A DNA stretch of 37,466 nt from positions 1-37,466 of the forward strand of contig NZ_JAPMLQ010000015.1 in NCBI RefSeq assembly GCF_026410305.1. The letters run 5' to 3'. Source of the stretch: Sulfitobacter sp. F26204 (GTDB lineage Bacteria; Pseudomonadota; Alphaproteobacteria; Rhodobacterales; Rhodobacteraceae). This document shows, one piece after another, positions 32,405 to 37,466 of the stretch. The notes beneath the pieces were generated by a model. It was not told the DNA's origin. It did not search any database and saw only the letters and a list, made by a program, of their open reading frames with translations. Numbering within the stretch: the stretch's first letter is position 1; each line of letters begins with the position of its first letter. Made by a program: the position numbers and the translations under genes.

Positions 32405-34201
32405 GTGTATTTGTCGCGCATCAAAATCAAAAACTTTCGAAATTTCAAATTGCTTGACGTGGCTCTTGCAGGGAACATTGTTGTCGTTGGCGAGAACCGT
32501 GTCGGTAAGACGAACTTAATCCATGCCCTAAGGCTGGTTTTCGATCCGTCGCTTCCAGATAGTGCCCGAGAACTGGGTATTGGTGATTTCTGGGACGGGC
32601 TTGGCCCACTCGATGAAGACAGCGAGATTGAGATATCAGTCGACGTCAAGGATTTTGAGGACGACTTAGATGTGCTGGCTGTATTGACAGACTACCGACT
32701 AGCTACAGATGTTGAAACAGTACGCCTCACCTTTTCTTTTAAACCGTTGGATGGTCTTGGACACGCGCCATCAACGAGCGAAGATTTTGAGTTTTCCTGC
32801 TATGGCGGCGGTGACACGTCAAAGAGATTTGGGCACGATCTCAGGCGGCGGCTCACGCTCGATGTCTTACATGCACTAAGAGATGCAGAAGGTGATCTTG
32901 CGACATGGCGTAGGTCTCCGTTGCGACCATTGGTCGAAGAAGCATTTAGCTCAATTGACCTTGATGACGTCGAAGACATTGGCACCAAGATCAAAGAGGC
33001 AACTGATGCGCTAATTGATCTTGAAGAAGTCAGCGACCTTGAGACAAAGATAGCCACATCCTTTCTCGAGATGAGTGGCCCCAAGCAAGATGTGAGGCCT
33101 AAGCTTGGGTTTGCTGCAACGGAAAACACTCGTCTCTTGCGTCAGATCAAGCTTTTGATCGACGACGGCGAAAGAGGAGTAGCTGATGCAAGTTTAGGCT
33201 CCGCAAACCTGATCTTTTTGACTCTGAAAACTCTCGAGCTGGACAATCTGATTATGAAAAATCAGCGTGACCATTCACTGTTGGCGATCGAAGAACCAGA
33301 GGCACATCTGCATCCGCATATGCAGCGCCTTGTTTATGACGATCTATTTGAAAAATCATCTAAGACTATCGCAGATCAACCAAAGCCCCCATTGTCGATC
33401 ATTCTGACAACACACTCACCGCACATCGCGAGTGTTGCTCCATTGCGCTCGATTTTGCTCCTGAGGGCGACCCCAGATGACGGCTCAGTTGGTCAATCGA
33501 CCGCCACGATAGATCTGACAAACGATGAGGCTGATGACCTTGCACGATATCTCGATGTTACACGTGCGGAGATGTTATTTGCGCGCGGCGTGATCCTGGT
33601 AGAGGGGGATGCAGAGAAGTTTCTTATTCCTGAATTTGCAGCGGAGATGGGAGTTACACTTGACGAGCACGGTATCTCCGTTTGCTCCGTCGCGGGCACT
33701 CATTTCAAACCTTACGTCAAATTTCTCGAGGCCTTAGGAATTCCATTTTCAGTCATCACCGATTGGGATGGTGGCTACGGCCAAAAGCGCATTACTAATA
33801 TTGTTCACCTTATTGACGACACAACTGGCAACGCTCGTGCAGCTGAAGTGGCAAAAATAGACGAAATTGCGGCTACTGACGATTACGAGGCATTTGATGC
33901 GAAGGTTGCTGAGTTTGGCATTTTCACAAACGATGAGACATTGGAAGTTGACCTTATCAAAGGTGATTTTAAGGACCAGATTATTGCGACACTTCGGGAG
34001 GGGAAGTTCGGTCCAAAGCGCACAAAGCGGATCGATACATATGAGGCCAAATATACCGACGATGATAAAAAGGCGTTTCTCGCTTTGGTAGAGGCAATCG
34101 GAAAAGGTCGTTTTGCGCAGAGATTGGCAACGCGGATACAGGGAATTGCTGTGCCGCCCTATATCGCTGGTGCAATCCAGCATGTGGTTGATCGTGTCTA
34201 A
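32405..34201 (+). CDS. gajA: GajA: OLD-family ATPase-nuclease of the Gabija system
   Basis: A 598-residue protein, close to the usual GajA length. It has an N-terminal ABC ATPase (MYLSRIKIKNFRNF, Walker A GENRVGKTNL at 29-38; later LLAIEEPEAHLHPHMQ and LTTHSPHIAS) and a C-terminal TOPRIM nuclease with VILVEGDAEKFLIPEF (catalytic Glu) and SVITDWDGG (DxD). GajA is a site-specific DNA nicking endonuclease held in check by nucleotides and active when phage replication lowers them. The start is GTG at 32405 behind GGGAAAA. It overlaps the next gene by 20 bases. Confidence 0.93.
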   Translation: MYLSRIKIKNFRNFKLLDVALAGNIVVVGENRVGKTNLIHALRLVFDPSLPDSARELGIGDFWDGLGPLDEDSEIEISVDVKDFEDDLDVLAVLTDYRLATDVETVRLTFSFKPLDGLGHAPSTSEDFEFSCYGGGDTSKRFGHDLRRRLTLDVLHALRDAEGDLATWRRSPLRPLVEEAFSSIDLDDVEDIGTKIKEATDALIDLEEVSDLETKIATSFLEMSGPKQDVRPKLGFAATENTRLLRQIKLLIDDGERGVADASLGSANLIFLTLKTLELDNLIMKNQRDHSLLAIEEPEAHLHPHMQRLVYDDLFEKSSKTIADQPKPPLSIILTTHSPHIASVAPLRSILLLRATPDDGSVGQSTATIDLTNDEADDLARYLDVTRAEMLFARGVILVEGDAEKFLIPEFAAEMGVTLDEHGISVCSVAGTHFKPYVKFLEALGIPFSVITDWDGGYGQKRITNIVHLIDDTTGNARAAEVAKIDEIAATDDYEAFDAKVAEFGIFTNDETLEVDLIKGDFKDQIIATLREGKFGPKRTKRIDTYEAKYTDDDKKAFLALVEAIGKGRFAQRLATRIQGIAVPPYIAGAIQHVVDRV

Positions 34202-35975
34202 TCGCGCGCTCTATCTCAAAGCGGCGGAGGACTTGAGGTCCAATGACGGGCAGTGGCAGGCCTATGAGTCAAAGGATCACTGTGTGGTTCTCGCTGGCCC
34301 CGGCAGCGGGAAAACAAAAACTCTAACTATCAAATTTGCGCGCCTATTGTCCGAGGAAATTGAAGCCCCGCGAGGTGTGGCATGCATAACCTACAACAAT
34401 GAATGCGCTCGCGAGCTGGAGCATCGTTTGGCAGGTCTGGGCGTAGAACCAAGTAAGCGCGTCTTCATAGGAACCGTCCACTCATTCTCACTTACGCAAA
34501 TATTGTTGCCCTACGGGCGCTCCCTTGGCGTCGGGTTACCTGAAGAATTTAGCGTCGCGACGCTGCAACAGCAACGGACTGCGCTTGAAAACGCCTATAA
34601 TGAAGTCGTCGGAGGGCCGGCAAATCCTCAAAATGCTAGATTTGGGATGGACTTCTATCGACGTTCAAATCTAGATCGAACTAAACCTGAATGGCGCGGC
34701 CGAGACCAGCAAAAAGCACTCCTTGTAGAAGCCTATGAACGGCATTTGCGCGCTGCTGGGTTAATCGATTTTGACGACATGCCACTTTTGGCCCTTCGCG
34801 CCTTAAGGCAAAATAAGTGGCTCAGAAATGCGCTTGTCGCGAAATTTCCAGTTCTTGCAGTCGATGAATATCAAGACCTGGGTCGCGCGCTACATCAGAT
34901 GGTGGTTGGGCTTTGCTTCCATTCGGGAATGCGCCTTCTAGCAGTTGGGGATGCCGACCAATCAATCTACGGATTCATCGGTGCGTATCCAGAATTGCTG
35001 CAAAAGCTTTCAGAGCGGGCCGAAGTGGAGACCGTTGTTCTTGGGCTCAACTATCGTTGCGGTTCCCTGATCGTGGAAGCTTCGGAATATGCATTGGGGG
35101 AAGCACGAGGGTATCAAGTTCCAGAAAATGCTGCTGCAGGCACTGTCTATTTTCATCCACTTACTGGAGGATATAGCGGGCATGCTGACCACTTCTTTTC
35201 TACAATTTTGCCCGCAATAGAAGCCCGCAATCCAGAACTAACACCAGGACAAATAGGCATTCTGTATCCAGCCGCTTTTCTAGGCGATGAAATCGCTCAA
35301 GCAGCAGAAATCTATGGCTATGGGATCATCCGCACGGATGCGAACGCGCTCTATCCAAGATCGTCAAGATTGATGAGATGGTTAGAACAATGCGCTGCTT
35401 GGTGCTGCAATGGTTGGCGCAACGGAAATCCGAGGTGGACACGTATTGTTGCTGAAGGCACTCGATTGTTTTCTGAAGCGTTAGCAACAGACGAGCAGAA
35501 GACCGAATTTGGACGTTCCCTTCTTGCTCACATGTGGCAGCACCGAGACAGCCAGAATGATCTTTTTGATTGGCTGAATGAGATCAACGGAGCGCTTCTT
35601 TCTCCCTTGTTGATCATCGGCGGAAGAACTCTTGCTGATGAGAAAGTCATTTTTGACACGTTTGTAGAGAGGGTTGGTCCGAATGGTGACGTAGGAAAAA
35701 TGGGGCTAGGTCAATTTTCAGGCGAGGGGGCCGGAAATGACCGGATAAATTTGTCATCGCTACACTCTGCTAAAGGTAGGGAATTTGATGTCACTGTCTT
35801 GTTCGGTATGGATGATGGGCGAATGCCGCGCGCAAATTCAACGCAAGCTGACATTATTGCTGCCCGGCGATTGTTCTATGTAGGATTTACTAGGGCACGC
35901 ACAGAGCTGCACATGGCTTTCTCAGCACACAACCCATCACCTTTCGTGACAGAAGTCGAAGAACGACTTAACTAG
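34182..35975 (+). CDS. gajB: GajB: UvrD/PcrA-like helicase of the Gabija system
   Basis: A 597-residue protein, with all superfamily 1 helicase motifs: LAGPGSGKTKTL (I), CITYNNECARELEHRL (Ia), LAVDEYQDLGRALHQ (II), LAVGDADQSIYGFIGA (III), LNYRCG (IV), SLHSAKGREFDVTVLFG (V), RRLFYVGFTRARTELHMA (VI). With GajA it forms the Gabija anti-phage complex. The start at ATG 34182 overlaps the gajA stop; GTG 34194 is also possible. It is about 100 residues longer than the best-known GajB, with extra sequence in the middle. Confidence 0.93.
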   Translation: MWLIVSNRALYLKAAEDLRSNDGQWQAYESKDHCVVLAGPGSGKTKTLTIKFARLLSEEIEAPRGVACITYNNECARELEHRLAGLGVEPSKRVFIGTVHSFSLTQILLPYGRSLGVGLPEEFSVATLQQQRTALENAYNEVVGGPANPQNARFGMDFYRRSNLDRTKPEWRGRDQQKALLVEAYERHLRAAGLIDFDDMPLLALRALRQNKWLRNALVAKFPVLAVDEYQDLGRALHQMVVGLCFHSGMRLLAVGDADQSIYGFIGAYPELLQKLSERAEVETVVLGLNYRCGSLIVEASEYALGEARGYQVPENAAAGTVYFHPLTGGYSGHADHFFSTILPAIEARNPELTPGQIGILYPAAFLGDEIAQAAEIYGYGIIRTDANALYPRSSRLMRWLEQCAAWCCNGWRNGNPRWTRIVAEGTRLFSEALATDEQKTEFGRSLLAHMWQHRDSQNDLFDWLNEINGALLSPLLIIGGRTLADEKVIFDTFVERVGPNGDVGKMGLGQFSGEGAGNDRINLSSLHSAKGREFDVTVLFGMDDGRMPRANSTQADIIAARRLFYVGFTRARTELHMAFSAHNPSPFVTEVEERLN

Positions 35976-36109
35976 ATTTGATCGACTTACCTGAGTATTT
36001 ATTTTTGAACTTCACCTAGTCTATGATTCAACTCAGCTTCGTAGATTGCTGCTACACAACAGGTTGCATTTTGACCTGCCTCGCCACCTATCTGCAGCCA
36101 TGAACGCAA

Positions 36110-36654
36110 TCAACGCAGCCTTGAAATTGTAGTGTGAGCAACGCCAAGATCTCGTGCGATCGCGCGGCAGGTTTCGCCATCTGCCATGCGCTGACGTGCG
36201 AGGCCACGTTGGTGTGCAGTGAGCTTTGGTTTGCGTCCGAACTTAGTTCCGTTTGCAATGGCTAACTGGCGACCCTCGTTCGCACGTCTGGTGATGCGTC
36301 GCGTTCGTCTTCTGCAAGGGCGGATAGAAAGGCGAGGATGCCCTTTCCCATCGGGGTTGTCAGATCGAGCCACGGCTTGTCTAACACCTTAACGGTTGCC
36401 GACCGGTCTGCGACCCGTTGGATGATACCGATCCCGTACATCATGGATCTGGTTGCCCTGTCCCATTCGGCGATGACGAGGATGTCCCCTGCCCCCAAAG
36501 CATCAATGGCGCGTTCCAACTGAGGTCGGCCTTTGACTGTCCGGCCGGATGCAATTTCGCGAAAGATCTTTTCCGCTTTGGCAGCGTTTAAGGCACCGAT
36601 CTGGCGATCAAGGGATTGTCCTTGGCTGGACACTCTGGCGTAACCAATAAGCAT
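36110..36654 (-). pseudogene. Serine recombinase (Tn3-type resolvase), frameshifted
   Basis: The N-terminal part from ATG 36654 reads MLIGYARVSSQGQSLDRQ (catalytic Ser9), then AEWDRATRSM and GILAFLSALAEDER. At about 36297-36300 the frame shifts: the next frame continues with RITRRANEGRQLAIANGTK, GRKPKLT and a C-terminal helix-turn-helix (RAIARDLGVAHTTISRL). Reading GAACGCGACGC, one missing A would restore ERERIT, so it is a one-base deletion. Frame 1 alone ends after 130 residues without the DNA-binding domain. An IS6 end lies five bases upstream of the start codon. Confidence 0.85.
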
Positions 36655-36658
36655 GAAT

Positions 36659-37325
36659 GGCACCGTCAGAGCAAAATTGGTTGAGGCGGGCAGGGCGAGC
36701 AATTAGCGTCGCAGGATGACAAAACGCAGCCCCTTTCGATACTTCAAGACCAGCCCCGAGATCATCCGCCTAGCCGTTATGATGTATGTGCGGTTTCCGC
36801 TCTCGCTGCGGAATGTTGAGGATCTTTTGCACGAACGCGGTATCGAAATCAGCCACGAAACGGTTCGATTTTGGTGGAACAGATTTGGCCCGTTGTTTGC
36901 CGCAGAGATCCGCAAGAAAAGGGTCAGCCAGATGCGCGCATATTCGAACTGGCAGTGGCACCTAGACGAGGTGTTCGTAAAGATTAACGGCGAGACGCAC
37001 TATCTTTGGCGGGCTGTGGATCACGAAGGGGAAGTCCTGGAAAGCTTCGTTGCGAAGCGCCGTGATCGCAAGGCTGCATTGAAATTCCTAAGAAAAACAA
37101 TGAAACGTCATGGTCGCGTACATGTCTTTGTCACCGACAAGTTACGTTCCTACGGCGCGGCGATGAAGGAGATCGGCAACGCAGATCGGCAAGAAACTGG
37201 CCGCTGGCAAAACAACAGGGCTGAGAATTCACACCAGCCATTTCGAAGGCGAGAAAGGGCTATGCTTCGCTTTAGACGGATGCGAACTTTACAGAAATTC
37301 GCCGCCGTTCACGGCTCAATCCACA
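36659..37325 (+). mobile_element. IS6-family insertion sequence, truncated at its right end
   Basis: The left end is taken as GGCACCGTCAGAGCAAA at 36659-36675, 57 bases before the transposase ATG and similar in style to IS6-family terminal repeats. The right end is missing because IS66-family sequence begins at 37326. The boundary is inferred from sequence style; no second terminal repeat is available. Confidence 0.65.
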
Positions 37326-37360
37326 GTAACCGGTGCGCCGATCCCACCTATTTGACGTAA
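36716..37360 (+). CDS. IS6-family transposase, C-terminus replaced
   Basis: The first 203 or so residues are an IS6 (IS26-like) DDE transposase: MTKRSPFRYFKTSPEIIRLA, HTH region RNVEDLLHERGIEISHET, then WHLDEVFVKING (first Asp), VTDKLRSYGAA (second Asp), and NRAENSHQPFRRRERAM (catalytic Glu). After AVHGSIH the frame enters the IS66-family end (from 37326) and stops ten residues later at 37360, so about 35 native residues are lost. Activity is doubtful. Confidence 0.88.
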   Translation: MTKRSPFRYFKTSPEIIRLAVMMYVRFPLSLRNVEDLLHERGIEISHETVRFWWNRFGPLFAAEIRKKRVSQMRAYSNWQWHLDEVFVKINGETHYLWRAVDHEGEVLESFVAKRRDRKAALKFLRKTMKRHGRVHVFVTDKLRSYGAAMKEIGNADRQETGRWQNNRAENSHQPFRRRERAMLRFRRMRTLQKFAAVHGSIHSNRCADPTYLT

Positions 37361-37466
37361 TTCCAGGGTAGCAGCTCGTTGATCATGCTTTGTTTGTGGC
37401 CAGCGACGATGGCTGTGAGCGTATTGGTCAGATAGGCGTGCGGATCGACATCGTTTAATTTGCAGG
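37326..37466 (-). mobile_element. End of an IS66-family insertion sequence
   Basis: The terminal repeat appears to start GTAACCGGTGCGCC at 37326, and is preceded by AATCCACA (37318-37325), the position of an 8-bp target duplication expected for IS66. The rest of the element lies beyond the right edge, so the other end and the second target copy cannot be checked. Confidence 0.6.
37348..37466 (-). CDS. IS66-family transposase, C-terminal fragment
   Basis: The minus-strand frame ending at TAG (37348-37350) reads CKLNDVDPHAYLTN, then TAIVAGH and INELLPWNYVK, the typical last 38 residues of IS66 TnpC. The gene continues past the right edge. Confidence 0.9.
   Translation of the reverse strand, partial: CKLNDVDPHAYLTNTLTAIVAGHKQSMINELLPWNYVK

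Overview
The window looks like a chromosomal or large-plasmid segment of a marine alphaproteobacterium of the Rhodobacteraceae (Roseobacter) type. The pointers are a calcium-binding RTX/Ig-repeat surface protein beside a Hedgehog/intein (Hint) domain protein, the style of the cytochrome c', YceI and TIGR02466 genes, an alphaproteobacterial S21 (rpsU), and a degenerate intergenic repeat family present in at least three copies. No rRNA, tRNA or CRISPR array was seen.

Layout. (1) 1-4049, minus: the N-terminal 1349 codons of a giant type-I-secreted RTX/Ig-like adhesin that runs off the left edge. (2) 4690-7150: an IclR-like regulator divergent from a Hint-domain gene, which is translationally coupled to a small protein resembling only the N-terminal domain of NusA. 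(3) 7373-8198: a MazEF-type toxin-antitoxin module with a clear palindromic operator; the toxin's C-terminus is replaced by a dispersed repeat. (4) 8368-10885: two EamA-type exporters flanking rpsU. (5) 11411-12668: a small mercury-type operon (MerR, MerT-like, MerF-like, Cys-rich protein) with no mercuric reductase visible. (6) 12820-17462: a small secreted protein, a NarX/DegS-type two-component system, and two secreted Asp/Gly-rich repeat proteins (one with EF-hands) around a 2-oxoglutarate/iron oxygenase. (7) 17679-23181: a lectin-like secreted protein, a VTC-domain plus DUF4956 pair, and a LysR gene divergent from cytochrome c', YceI and ankyrin genes. (8) 23958-28189, minus: an SbcCD/YhaON-like nuclease-ATPase operon ending in a Cys-rich gene broken by one amber codon. 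(9) 28408-35975, plus: a defence island, first a tightly packed four-gene cassette (unknown helical protein, QueC/QatC-like enzyme, XRE-ImmA/IrrE metalloprotease, PIN nuclease), then a complete Gabija pair (GajA, GajB). (10) 36110-37466: a frameshifted serine resolvase, an IS6-family element, and an IS66-family element that truncates it.

The most interesting candidate for an undescribed system is the QueC-like/XRE-ImmA/PIN cassette at 28408-32183. QueC homologues are known in the Qat and type IV CBASS defence systems, where they are reported to act on a partner protein. Here the QueC-like enzyme is coupled to a different set of genes: an unknown partner, a regulatory metalloprotease and a PIN-type RNase. 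Immediate adjacency to Gabija supports a role in anti-phage immunity, but that role is inference.
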